37,091 bases of DNA, from contig DDUR01000021.1 in assembly GCA_002344895.1 (NCBI GenBank), forward strand, positions 1 to 37,091, given 5' to 3'. Made by a program: the position numbers and the translations under genes. The notes below the pieces were generated by a model that saw only the letters and a program-made list of their open reading frames with translations, did no database searches and was not told the DNA's origin. The DNA comes from Ignavibacteria bacterium UBA2333 (GTDB taxonomy: Bacteria > Bacteroidota > Ignavibacteria > Kapaibacteriales > Kapaibacteriaceae). Below, in pieces: positions 6,980-14,813 of the stretch. Position 1 is the first letter of the stretch, and each line of letters begins with the position of its first letter.

Positions 6980-9259
6980 TTACGGCGCGTAGGCGTTCAA
7001 TGTACCGTCATCGTAGTTGGCGATGATTACCGTGCTAGTTTCTTTATCGACAAGCATCGTGCATTCGATATGGTTGACTTCTTCCTTGCAAACAATGTTT
7101 GCCTTACAAGGATTCTTCACCGAAACCATTCCCACTTCTTTGTCGCTTTGATAGGCAGCTGCATCCGCAAGGAATACAAGTCCGTCTCGTTTGATTTTGA
7201 ATGCGGGAGACCATTGACCTGATGTGACACATTTTCCCGTTGCGTGATCGATCACGGCTAAACCGTCATCACCCAGAAGGAAGACGTTGTCCTTGTACAC
7301 CCGCAGTCCCTGCTTTTGTACGATAACAGTGTCTGCATCAAGAGAGCCAATGTCGAGTTTTTCAACCTCAGAGCTTGGCAACACCCACAACGGCTTTGTT
7401 GAACTACTTGGATATTCCGTGAGTGGACTGTACGCCGTGAGTGTATTGTCAAACCATGTCAAGGTCTTTGTCAGTACCGTTGTATCAGGTGTTACTCCAG
7501 CACAACGCTCATCTGCAAGAACCATTAGCGTCTTGGACAAGGCTGGCTTTGAACAATCTATGTACCATTGATTATGCTTCTCGTCGTCTGCTTCGAAGTA
7601 GACTACGAGATATTCTGGCTTTGTCTGCAGCTTGGTAATGTCCTTCGTCGGGAAGTTTATTATTGAGAGCTCACCCTTGTTTGTTGCATGCAGAATGTTC
7701 TTGGAACCAATCACAAGAAGTCCATGGTTGGTTTCCGACGTTTCACCATGCATAAACAGGTTAAAATCGTCCTTCTCGTTGTCCGCAATAATTGACACTG
7801 GTTTAAAGTTGACAACCTTACCCGTTTTCAGGTTCATTGTCACAAGACCTTCCCCATCTTGTTTACCAGATGAGTTTCCATCCCATGCCTTACGAACCGT
7901 ACCCATGGTTATCAGGTGTACAACATCACCATCAACTCCGACAACTTTAAAGAGCCCTTCACTGGAACGTTTCTTGTTGATCTTCTGGGCTGTAAGACCG
8001 TTCATTGTTTCATTACCAAGATTGGCCTTGTCGATGGTAGAAAACATTGAACGTCCATTGTACCGCAGAATTCCACCAGGTCCCGTGGAATAGAATGGCC
8101 GTGTTGTTGGGTGCTGTCTTGATGCGGCTGCATTCAGAAGGGTTGCGGCCACAGTACTGGCAATCGTTGCGAGGGCCGTACTAGGTTTAATGTGACCAGC
8201 TTCATAGGCACCATCTTGGTCGAGGAGTTTTGTGCTCCAGGCGATTTTACCCGATACAAAGTCCACATTTGCGATCTGAACATTATCACCTTCGTCGTAC
8301 CAATGAACGAGGACTCCTCCATTCGATGTAATCGTAACCTGGTCAACAATGCCGGGAAGTTCCTGCCTACTGATAGACCAAAGTCGCTTCTGCGTTGCCA
8401 CATCATACAGCTCATGGCGCTCGTCTAATGAAGCAAAGAAGTAGAGTTTATCGTCCTTCACGATTGGAAAGTGATTCAGCGTCTCTTCCGGATTTACGAG
8501 TATGGACCCAATTTTTTTCGCCGTGCGTTTGTCGACTACAGCTATGTTCGTTTCCGTGAATGCACATAGGATGTCCTTGTGTTCAAAGAAGCGCTGATAG
8601 ATGTCCTCCGACAGCGGATTTTCGGTTCCGTCGTGGAGATAGACAATCTTTCTCAGAGTGCCATCAATAAAGATGGTTGTATCTGACTCAGTGTATAACA
8701 TCATGGTTGAGAACCAGCGTTCGATCTTAAGCTTACTTGGATCATCCTCACTTTGGTAGATCACCTTTCTGTCGATTAAGTCGATAACCTGCGTACCATC
8801 GCCATACCATACAACTAACACGTCGCCGTATTGTATTGGTTGGAGGGTATCGAGATCGGTATCCTTTATTGGAAGCTCAAAGGATATGTCACTCATGTCG
8901 CCAATGATCGGTAGGCTTGCCAACTCTTTGCCGTTGTTAACATCCATGAACAGAATCCTGTCTTTGCCGGGAATAACACATTCATTGTTATTAACAAACA
9001 ATGTCAGCAGATGCTGAAATGGGTAAATCTTATCATAGGTTCTAATCCACTCTCTATTGCCATTCAACGTGTTCAAACAGAGAAGTGAGTCTTCAAGATA
9101 GACCAAGATGTGCTTGCCATCAGGTGACATCTTGGCATTTGCAATGTCATCGTCAAATTTTACGGACCATAGGTTACCGCGCGTGTTATCCGAGGCCCAT
9201 GCGTGGCTTACGGAAAGAGCGAACAAACAACAGATTGTCAATAGTATGCTCTTGATCAT
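6980..9259 (-). CDS. Exported PQQ/WD-like beta-propeller protein
   Basis: This 759-residue protein has a signal peptide (MIKSILLTICCLFALSVSHAWA). The mature chain is built of repeated beta-propeller blades: AKMSPDGKHILVYLEDSLLCLNTLNGNREW near the start, later TAKKIGSILVNPEE, GKIAWSTKLL, LKTGKVVNFKP and DHATGKCV. These follow the 'xxDxxTGKxxW' rhythm of PQQ-like propellers. No BamB lipobox or enzymatic PQQ-binding residues are seen, so it is better described as a periplasmic or surface propeller of unknown role. Its ATG lies one base after the stop of the outer-membrane barrel gene, indicating translational coupling and probably a joint function in the envelope. Confidence 0.75.
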   Translation of the reverse strand: MIKSILLTICCLFALSVSHAWASDNTRGNLWSVKFDDDIANAKMSPDGKHILVYLEDSLLCLNTLNGNREWIRTYDKIYPFQHLLTLFVNNNECVIPGKDRILFMDVNNGKELASLPIIGDMSDISFELPIKDTDLDTLQPIQYGDVLVVWYGDGTQVIDLIDRKVIYQSEDDPSKLKIERWFSTMMLYTESDTTIFIDGTLRKIVYLHDGTENPLSEDIYQRFFEHKDILCAFTETNIAVVDKRTAKKIGSILVNPEETLNHFPIVKDDKLYFFASLDERHELYDVATQKRLWSISRQELPGIVDQVTITSNGGVLVHWYDEGDNVQIANVDFVSGKIAWSTKLLDQDGAYEAGHIKPSTALATIASTVAATLLNAAASRQHPTTRPFYSTGPGGILRYNGRSMFSTIDKANLGNETMNGLTAQKINKKRSSEGLFKVVGVDGDVVHLITMGTVRKAWDGNSSGKQDGEGLVTMNLKTGKVVNFKPVSIIADNEKDDFNLFMHGETSETNHGLLVIGSKNILHATNKGELSIINFPTKDITKLQTKPEYLVVYFEADDEKHNQWYIDCSKPALSKTLMVLADERCAGVTPDTTVLTKTLTWFDNTLTAYSPLTEYPSSSTKPLWVLPSSEVEKLDIGSLDADTVIVQKQGLRVYKDNVFLLGDDGLAVIDHATGKCVTSGQWSPAFKIKRDGLVFLADAAAYQSDKEVGMVSVKNPCKANIVCKEEVNHIECTMLVDKETSTVIIANYDDGTLNAYAP

Positions 9260-9260
9260 G

Positions 9261-9887
9261 TTAGAATCCTGTTGTGTAGATGAGGGAAACGTTCGTCATC
9301 GTGTACGTAAGTGTGCCGTTAAAGTGTTCTTGTGTGCCAAGAGGTTGTGTGTATCGCAGTTTCAATAGTCCGGGGAATCCACTTTTACGTTTGCCAATGT
9401 TGATCTCTGCCATCACCGTAGGAATCACATCCGATAATGTTTCTGCGCCGTTAGTCGGAAGGATTGCGTTATACATAACTCCGCCTCCGAGAGTACCTCC
9501 AATATGCCAACCGGATGGAGGTCGAATGTGAGCGTCATTATTGACTTTTAGTGTCAGAAGTAAAGGTGCACTGACCACGAATGTCGGGAAGGATCCCCGG
9601 CTAAGATCTGTCACGCTGACTGATGGATTCAGACCAACGGTAAAGAGTGACGAATCGCTGTAGAGTACGGGGAGGTTGATTCCCGCACCGAAGGCATACG
9701 ATGCGGATGAAAACTGATGGATTCCTCCGTCACCAAGATCCTCACGGAAGTTTAGTACGGATACGCCGAGCGCAATATCCCAGCGTGAGAAGACGACGCT
9801 GCCATAGTCTCCGGCACGAAGCTGCTGGCCAAGTGCACACATCATTATGAGAACAAATGCAGAAAAGTGTACAGAGCTTTTGCGCAT
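9261..9887 (-). CDS. Outer-membrane beta-barrel protein
   Basis: This 208-residue protein has a signal peptide ending near LGQQLRA. The mature chain alternates polar and apolar residues with many Gly/Ser turns (WDIALGVSVLNF, SYAFGAGINL, GWHIGGTLGGGVMYNA, LKLRYTQPL, VSLIYTTGF) and ends in Phe, the usual C-terminal signal for barrel insertion. About eight strands fit the length. It is first in a two-gene operon with the propeller protein. A directly repeated 15-base sequence lies just before its start (9894-9923). Function within the barrel class is not evident. Confidence 0.7.
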   Translation of the reverse strand: MRKSSVHFSAFVLIMMCALGQQLRAGDYGSVVFSRWDIALGVSVLNFREDLGDGGIHQFSSASYAFGAGINLPVLYSDSSLFTVGLNPSVSVTDLSRGSFPTFVVSAPLLLTLKVNNDAHIRPPSGWHIGGTLGGGVMYNAILPTNGAETLSDVIPTVMAEINIGKRKSGFPGLLKLRYTQPLGTQEHFNGTLTYTMTNVSLIYTTGF

Positions 9888-9893
9888 GATCTA

Positions 9894-9923
9894 TTGGTAG
9901 ATGATTAGTTGGTAGATGATTAG
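9894..9923. repeat. Tandem 15-bp duplication in a 5' leader
   Basis: TTGGTAGATGATTAG occurs twice in a row (9894-9908, 9909-9923), directly upstream of the minus-strand barrel gene starting at 9887. It could duplicate a regulator site or be a slippage product. Confidence 0.7.
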
Positions 9924-10119
9924 CTGAATGAATCGAGAGTAAACCATACCAGGAAGTCTCGCCCCATCATACTGCTCCAAGATACGTAATTGTAGTTGTT
10001 ATCAAAGATTGTATTGCGTTGTTCTTGATGTTACCGAATCATACGTCAGTACTCACATTCGTTGTTTGATTTACAATCGATTATGAGTCACGATTAATAC
10101 TTACACGCCAAAACGAAAA

Positions 10120-10148
10120 AAGGCTCCCCAATCGTATTGGGAAGCCTT
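10120..10148 (-). terminator. Terminator just outside attL, probably the original tRNA-Glu terminator
   Basis: On the minus strand, AAGGCTTCCCAAT and ATTGGGGAGCCTT form a 13-base stem (one mismatch) with a 3-base loop, followed by TTTTTTCG. It lies three bases beyond the displaced tRNA 3' end at 10152-10165, in the tRNA's orientation. Before integration it would have terminated tRNA-Glu. Nothing else convincingly transcribes into it now. Confidence 0.7.
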
Positions 10149-10151
10149 GCT

Positions 10152-10165
10152 GTACACCGTACGGG
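10152..10165. other. attL, displaced 3' end of tRNA-Glu
   Basis: This 14-base direct repeat of the tRNA-Glu T-stem 3' strand and acceptor 3' strand reads GTACACCGTACGGG. On the minus strand it is followed by AGC rather than CA, so the original tRNA gene apparently did not encode the full CCA end. Confidence 0.8.
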
Positions 10166-10172
10166 TGTCTCA

Positions 10173-10235
10173 TCTTCGCCTCGGAACCCGCATGAATACT
10201 GGGTTCTCGATCTCGGTGTGCCAAAGAGGGTGCCA
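10173..10235. other. Candidate integrase arm sites, left end
   Basis: CTTCGCCTC (10173-10181) is the reverse complement of 34701-34709. AACCCGCATGAA (10185-10196) recurs at 34716-34727. The 21-base segment 10215-10235, with two TGCCA units, matches 34628-34648 at 19 positions. Short sites shared by the two ends near a tyrosine integrase are typical of arm-type or accessory-factor binding sites. Confidence 0.5.
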
Positions 10236-10463
10236 TAAACAGGGATTTCGGGTCCTGAACGACCTCCGGAGGGAGGTCTGGCAATAATTCCACAGGCAAT
10301 CTACGAAGGACGAAGCCCCACTGGCACTCCTCGCCAAACTTCCACAACCAATACTCCACAAGGAACAGCATACCCGGGGTAAGCCTCGGTAAAGAGCGAC
10401 TCGAAAATCTGAAGAGGACCTGTCTTAATACCCGACAGTGTCCACCATCAATCGAGTATCGCT
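10236..10463. other. Left-end non-coding region of the island
   Basis: GACCTCC-GGAG-GGAGGTC (10261-10278) is an inverted repeat, and CTGTC..GACAG is a smaller one near 10431. No convincing gene is present; a minus-strand open frame here crosses attL and lacks family features. The stretch probably holds the promoter of the HTH-replication operon and accessory recombination sites. Confidence 0.4.
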
Positions 10464-10793
10464 ATGTCAGAGAAGAAGTCGAAGATGATCCAGATAGAGG
10501 GAATCTCCATCGAGGAGTTCCTCGACATGCTCAACGTGAGAGAACTCCAGAACCGTCGGGAATACCGGGAGTACGAGGCATCCCGAGCCCTCCGGTACGA
10601 TCCGTCCGAATCTTCCTCAGGTAATCCTGAGAAGCTCATTACCGATCGGCAACTCGCGGAGATGACCGGGCTTACCCGGCAGACGCTGAGGAAGCACCGG
10701 CAGGAGGGACGGCTCCGCAACGTCAAGAACATCGAACCCAAGATTCGATACACACAGGAGGCTGTGGACGAATATCTGAGGGGCGAGAAATAA
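10464..10793 (+). CDS. Excisionase-like helix-turn-helix protein
   Basis: This protein has 109 residues. Residues about 57-108 form a winged MerR/excisionase-type HTH: LITDRQLAEMTGLTRQTLRKHRQEG, then IRYTQEAVDEYL. The N-terminal segment IEGISIEEFLDMLNVRELQ resembles the leader found in Bacteroidetes mobile-element HTH proteins. Its stop overlaps the next start (TAATG), so it is coupled to the replication-like gene. Position at the island's left end suggests it directs excision or regulates replication. No gene of the known Xis families is matched confidently. Confidence 0.65.
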   Translation: MSEKKSKMIQIEGISIEEFLDMLNVRELQNRREYREYEASRALRYDPSESSSGNPEKLITDRQLAEMTGLTRQTLRKHRQEGRLRNVKNIEPKIRYTQEAVDEYLRGEK

Positions 10794-11974
10794 TGAGCAC
10801 CAGCGGCCGCCGGTCCTCATCCATCAGGCTTGACTCATTAGTAGTAAACCAGACTTTTTCTAAAAGTTCTTTTTCTACCGAAGAACATTGTCTAAGGACA
10901 ATATCAGGAGTTCTTGAAGGGGTAGGAATCCATGGTCTGAAGGCTCACACCTTTCAGTGTCCCAATGCTTCGATGCTGGAGTCTATACTTCAGAACATCG
11001 AGAGGCCAGATGTCAGTGATCGCTATCTCGATCCCCGTTCTTGGGAGGCAGACTGTATCCCTCTCTTCAAAGGAAGAATGGACGGCCTGCTGTTCACTCG
11101 CTATCACAGTGGTAAAACCTCAGTCTCCGGTTGTCTGGATGAGGTTGTTCTTGATGCGAATCTCCGGGTTCGAAGACCCGAGGCTATTGCTCGTGCACTC
11201 GATGCCTTCGCTGATAAGAGGAACTTCGATCTCCGTCATTGGCAGCTCTCGGGCGTGGAGGCCGCACTCCAATGGTGGTCGCCAATGACGGGAAGGCAGA
11301 TGGCCGGTTACTGGGGACCGTATCGAGGGCAGTCCAGTCCTGTACCCTACAATTGGAGATCAGCATATCCCGATCCTGATGGTACCCACTATTACAAGAC
11401 CTTCCATCCTGAGGGTCATGTGTCAGACCCTACTGATCCACTGAAGCGGTACGATGTATCGAAGAAATACCTTGAGAGGTACGGTATCTACATCGAGGGT
11501 CCTGAGCCAGACCTGAGACTGTTTCGATTCGAGAGAACCCTCACATCAGACCTATGGATTCCGGATGCCAATGGCAAGGCTCCAGAGGACGATGAAGAGC
11601 AAATTCCCTTGACAGTCGGTGATCTTACCAAACCAGAGGTGTACACTTATTTGATTTCACGGTTGGTCTCCACATTCTTCGGCATCGACAAGAACGGAAT
11701 CACAGTATTGCCTGTAGAAAAAGTGAAGGGCCATCGCAAGACGGTTCTCAAGGAGCGAGCACTGGCCTTGGCTGCGCTGAATAACTTCACCGAAGCCGGG
11801 AAGCGTTCAGAAAAGAGAGCAGGAAATCGTTCGTACAGGCAAAGGCTTCAGCGTCGTCACGGTGACATCCTCGATCCGCAGTCGTACTGGGGCCATCTTC
11901 ACCACATTCTCATGGACCATACTGTTCAGGACGTTCCTCACATGTGGGAGAAATTCTTCAGAACTCTACCCTGA
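10793..11974 (+). CDS. Putative gpII-like phage/plasmid replication initiation protein
   Basis: This 393-residue protein contains FDLRHWQLSGVEAALQW, later THYYKTFHPEG, then LKRYDVSKKYLERYG followed by LRLFRFERTL. The order strand-DHW-R-V-E, 'YYKT', 'YD-K' and 'LRxxR-E-xL' recalls the filamentous-phage gene II / phage-plasmid replication protein family found on small Bacteroidetes elements. The match is by pattern, and the nicking tyrosine is not assigned. The C-terminal part is basic (KRSEKRAGNRSYRQRLQRRHG), as for DNA binding. It is coupled to the HTH gene. If correct, the excised element could replicate by rolling circle. The 247 bp after it hold no clear gene and could contain the origin. 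Confidence 0.45.
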   Translation: MSTSGRRSSSIRLDSLVVNQTFSKSSFSTEEHCLRTISGVLEGVGIHGLKAHTFQCPNASMLESILQNIERPDVSDRYLDPRSWEADCIPLFKGRMDGLLFTRYHSGKTSVSGCLDEVVLDANLRVRRPEAIARALDAFADKRNFDLRHWQLSGVEAALQWWSPMTGRQMAGYWGPYRGQSSPVPYNWRSAYPDPDGTHYYKTFHPEGHVSDPTDPLKRYDVSKKYLERYGIYIEGPEPDLRLFRFERTLTSDLWIPDANGKAPEDDEEQIPLTVGDLTKPEVYTYLISRLVSTFFGIDKNGITVLPVEKVKGHRKTVLKERALALAALNNFTEAGKRSEKRAGNRSYRQRLQRRHGDILDPQSYWGHLHHILMDHTVQDVPHMWEKFFRTLP

Positions 11975-12221
11975 TACTCCTGAAATTTCTGCTTGTGGAA
12001 ACTACTGCACTCATAACTGTAGTATATGCACGAGAGTACATCCTACACGAAACAGGTAGAGGAAACGTAAGGGACACGAACCAATCCGATCAGGGTTGAC
12101 ATCAAGACCTTTCCACCTTGTGGATTCCTGTGTGGAATAATAGTTGTGCAGGAATCGAAACTCTCCCGATCGATTTCCATATTCCCACGTACAACGAGTT
12201 CCTCAACATCTGATATTCGTC

Positions 12222-12665
12222 ATGAATACTTACAGCGCAATCTGGACCGTGCTACAAGCACATCCTTCCATCACAACTGGCGGTTACGGTCTCTATCAAG
12301 GCCCGCATCTTCCCCCTGTCCTGAATGATCCTGAAGACAGTTATCTCAGTCAGAAATTCGAGGTACAGCAGTTGGATATATACTCACAAGGAGAGGTCTT
12401 CGAGAAAGTTTGTTCTTGGTTGTCGAACGTTGAGAAGTCTAGCACGATGAACGACGATCCAAGCAACAGGATTGCCGAGCTGATGGAGGTTGTGCCAGAG
12501 GTAGGCGAGGAGTGCTTTCACGGAACGTTCATCGTTGCCGCCTTGCACTCAGGGTTCGAGATGGAAGTCATCGAAGGAAGGGGTAGGGTAAACTTCAACT
12601 TCGATGTTGAGACGATCGAACAGGCTATTCCGGAGCGGTGGAGGCGATACGCTACGAGGCATTGA
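12222..12665 (+). CDS. Hypothetical protein, unrecognised
   Basis: This 147-residue soluble, acidic protein begins MNTYSAIWTVLQAHPSITTGGYGLYQGP and includes FEKVCSWLSNVEKS and the C-terminal NFDVETIEQAIPERWRRYA. No membrane segment, signal or known motif is seen. An in-frame GTG at 12144 would add 26 residues but gives an unlikely N terminus. It stands alone between the replication gene and the convergent yfiT-like gene, and is probably part of the island's own backbone. Confidence 0.5.
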   Translation: MNTYSAIWTVLQAHPSITTGGYGLYQGPHLPPVLNDPEDSYLSQKFEVQQLDIYSQGEVFEKVCSWLSNVEKSSTMNDDPSNRIAELMEVVPEVGEECFHGTFIVAALHSGFEMEVIEGRGRVNFNFDVETIEQAIPERWRRYATRH

Positions 12666-12817
12666 TCGTACGACTTACGCTTCGATTGGGACTTCCTGCC
12701 TCTGCGGAAGCCTTGCCGTAACAGTTATATGTGCACGGTAATCTGGCTTTGTCCTGAAGCGATAAGGACTTGATGCTTGTGAATCTTTCTGAGGAAAGAT
12801 GGGAGATTTCACGCAGG

Positions 12818-13339
12818 CTACCAACCCATGCGTTCTCTCAATGCCGTGATATGCCTCGTATGATGGATGCCATGCCACGCATACGAGCCAAGGAGATTCC
12901 ACAGCGTCATGTCGCGATCATGCTCGGGATGACGGACCTTCCGCATCCATTGTTCATCCGACAGGTTTTCGAGTGCAGCGTACCACCGTGTATGTAGTGC
13001 ACGAAGGAGGTCGAGTGACACATCGCACGGAACACGCCCGACATCGTCGAGCTTTGCCCATTCTCCTTCGTCGTACGGACGTATCGTGGGATGCTCTTCC
13101 GTCAGACCCAGCTTGACTCGTGTATAGGCATTCATGTGGCTGTCGGCGACGTGATGCACGACTTGTCGTACGGTCCATCCACCTTCGCGGTACGGGGTGC
13201 CCAACTGCTCATCCGATAGTCCCTCCACTGCCTGTCGTAAATGGCTCGGGAGGTTCCGGATGTCGTCAAGCCACAGCAGTTTCTGCTCGTGGGAGAACGG
13301 TCGTAGCACGTACTTGCCGATGGGATACCGTAGGTCCAT
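12818..13339 (-). CDS. yfiT: YfiT-like bacillithiol transferase (DinB superfamily)
   Basis: This 173-residue protein starts MDLRYPIGKYVLRP, the typical YfiT opening, which fixes ATG 13339. It contains the DinB four-helix metal site: VVHHVADSH in the middle and WHGIHHTRHI near the C terminus, which supply the His triad for Ni or Zn. The family transfers bacillithiol to electrophiles in detoxification. Its divergent position 79 bp from arsR and an own palindrome at 13354-13372 suggest co-selection with the arsenic genes, although direct control by ArsR is not proven. Bacillithiol production by this host is an inference. Confidence 0.85.
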   Translation of the reverse strand: MDLRYPIGKYVLRPFSHEQKLLWLDDIRNLPSHLRQAVEGLSDEQLGTPYREGGWTVRQVVHHVADSHMNAYTRVKLGLTEEHPTIRPYDEGEWAKLDDVGRVPCDVSLDLLRALHTRWYAALENLSDEQWMRKVRHPEHDRDMTLWNLLGSYAWHGIHHTRHITALRERMGW

Positions 13340-13353
13340 GGATGCTCTCTGTA

Positions 13354-13372
13354 AGGTTTGTAGTACAAACCT
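13354..13372. promoter_or_regulatory. Palindromic operator upstream of yfiT
   Basis: AGGTTTGTA-G-TACAAACCT is a perfect 9-bp inverted repeat around one base, 15 bases before the yfiT start. It differs from the ArsR-type site nearby, so a different regulator may bind it. Confidence 0.6.
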
Positions 13373-13399
13373 AATTGTTTTCATTGTGGATTTCCATAA

Positions 13400-13415
13400 T
13401 TCGAGTATATTCGAA
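13400..13415 (+). promoter_or_regulatory. ArsR operator, copy 1
   Basis: TTCGA-GTATAT-TCGAA is a 5-bp inverted repeat ending two bases before the arsR start. CATAAT at 13395-13400 could be the -10 box, giving a nearly leaderless mRNA. The same site, TTCGA-GTATTT-TCGAA, lies at the same distance before the second arsR (24568-24583). Confidence 0.7.
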
Positions 13416-13417
13416 GT

Positions 13418-13819
13418 ATGGAATCCAAAGCCGTTGTCACTGCCCTCACAGCACTCGCTCATGAAACCAGACTTTCAGTCTTCCGCCTGCTCGTGCAGGC
13501 CGGTCAGGAAGGACTGGCTGTAGGTACGATCTGTGAGTCAATAGGGATACCTCCCGCATCTCTGTCCTTCCACCTGAAGGAACTGTCCATAGCCGGACTC
13601 GTGAATGTCCGCCGGTCCGGTAGGTACCTATACTACTCGGCCGAGTACGAAACGATGAACGCGCTCATCTCCTACCTGACGGAGAACTGCTGTGCAGGTG
13701 GTACCTGCAACCCATCCTGCACTCCCGTGTCCATCGAGCTACCAAAGACTGAAAAACCGAAGGTAGTAGCCAAGAAGTCCACAAGAACAACCACAAAGAA
13801 ATCCGCGAGGACATCATGA
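13418..13819 (+). CDS. arsR: ArsR-family arsenite-responsive repressor 1
   Basis: This 133-residue protein has a winged helix at residues about 5-90 (LTALAHETRLSVFRLL, then PPASLSFHLKELSIAGLV with the recognition helix, then RSGRYLYYSAE). The C-terminal cluster C91, C92, C97, C101 (ENCCAGGTCNPSC) resembles the As(III) site of the Acidithiobacillus ferrooxidans-type ArsR, not the helix-alpha-3 CVC site. The tail is Lys/Thr rich. It should release the TTCGA operator on binding arsenite. Its stop overlaps arsI by four bases. It is closely similar to the second arsR at 24586 over almost its whole length. Confidence 0.92.
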   Translation: MESKAVVTALTALAHETRLSVFRLLVQAGQEGLAVGTICESIGIPPASLSFHLKELSIAGLVNVRRSGRYLYYSAEYETMNALISYLTENCCAGGTCNPSCTPVSIELPKTEKPKVVAKKSTRTTTKKSARTS

Positions 13820-14316
13820 AACGACTCCACGTTCACGTCTCGGTCGTTGATCTCGACGACAGTATCCGGTTCTACTCCACGATGTTCGCTACACAACCCA
13901 CCGTGGTCAAGGCGGACTACGCCAAATGGATGCTGGACGATCCCCGGGTGAACTTCGCCATCTCCCAGCGCGGAGCCACGCCGGGGCTGAACCATCTGGG
14001 TGTGCAGGTGGAATCCACGGAGGAACTGAAGGACATGCACCAGAGGCTCGAACTCCTCGAACGGGAGATCGTGGCCGAGGAAGGGGCAGCCTGCTGCTAC
14101 GCGAAGTCGGACAAGTACTGGGCAGAAGACCCGCAGGGCATCGCGTGGGAGACCTTCCACACTCTCGATACCATCCCTGTATTCGGAACCGATACCGCGA
14201 CCATGGGTGAGGAAGCCTGCGGATGCACACCGAAGGATCGGGAGACGACAGTTCCTGTAGCTGAGGTCTCCGCTCCATGCTGCGGACCCTCCGCCAAGGA
14301 AGGGGCTTGCTGCTGA
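13816..14316 (+). CDS. arsI: ArsI-type C-As lyase / CadI-family metalloenzyme
   Basis: This 166-residue protein has the vicinal-oxygen-chelate (glyoxalase-like) fold: MKRLHVHVSVVDLDDSIRFYS at the start and YWAEDPQGIAWETFHT later. The residues known in ArsI have clear counterparts: metal ligands H5, H60 and E112, and the arsenic-binding pair C93-C94 in AACCYAKSDKYW. ArsI uses Fe(II) and oxygen to cleave the carbon-arsenic bond of trivalent organoarsenicals such as MAs(III). A Cys-rich tail (EEACGC..PCCGP..GACC) may pass arsenic on. It overlaps arsR by four bases and arsC by one base. Confidence 0.9.
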   Translation: MKRLHVHVSVVDLDDSIRFYSTMFATQPTVVKADYAKWMLDDPRVNFAISQRGATPGLNHLGVQVESTEELKDMHQRLELLEREIVAEEGAACCYAKSDKYWAEDPQGIAWETFHTLDTIPVFGTDTATMGEEACGCTPKDRETTVPVAEVSAPCCGPSAKEGACC

Positions 14317-14813
14317 TGGAAAGGTCCTACAACGTTCTGATACTCTGCACCGGGAACTCCGCACGTAGCATCATGGCAGAAGCCGTGTTCAATACCATCG
14401 GCAAGGAGAGGTTCACGGCGTACAGTGCAGGAAGCCATCCTACGGGGGTGGTGAATCCCTTCGCCATCGAGTTATGCCAGACGTTGGGCTATCCTGCGGA
14501 GAACCTCAGGAGCAAGGCATGGGATGAGTTCGCGGTTCCGGGTGCTCCGGCCATGGACTTCGTCGTCACAGTCTGTGACAACGCCCGGGGAGAAGCCTGT
14601 CCCGTATGGCCGGGAACTCCCATGACGCTCCACTGGGGCTTCGAAGACCCTGCTGCTGTACGAGGAACGGACACGGAGAAGAGGGCAGCGTTCAACAACA
14701 TCTTCAACCAGATCATGGGCAGGGTCCGACTCTTCATGAGTCTCCCGCTGGCCTCGCTCGATGAAATGTCCATCCGCAGGCTCACCGAACGACCGGAGGA
14801 GAACGATGGCTGA
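14316..14813 (+). CDS. arsC: Arsenate reductase, low-molecular-weight phosphatase type
   Basis: This 165-residue reductase of arsenate to arsenite carries the P-loop CTGNSARS with nucleophile C11 and R17. Redox cysteines are C87 and C95 in VCDNARGEACPVWPG, followed by HWGFEDPA. This fits the thiol/thioredoxin-coupled LMW-PTP ArsC class. The start at 14316 overlaps the arsI stop (TGATG); an upstream in-frame ATG at 14277 would lie inside arsI and adds no family sequence. It overlaps acr3 at its 3' end, so all four ars genes are translationally linked. Confidence 0.92.
   Translation: MERSYNVLILCTGNSARSIMAEAVFNTIGKERFTAYSAGSHPTGVVNPFAIELCQTLGYPAENLRSKAWDEFAVPGAPAMDFVVTVCDNARGEACPVWPGTPMTLHWGFEDPAAVRGTDTEKRAAFNNIFNQIMGRVRLFMSLPLASLDEMSIRRLTERPEENDG

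Noticed and set aside
10081..10371. Minus-strand open frame of 96 codons
   Set aside because: It runs across the terminator and attL and its product resembles no protein family; the frame is a by-product of the island junction.
13672..14364. Minus-strand open frame of 230 codons over arsR-arsI-arsC
   Set aside because: It is antisense to three confidently identified genes and has no domain features.
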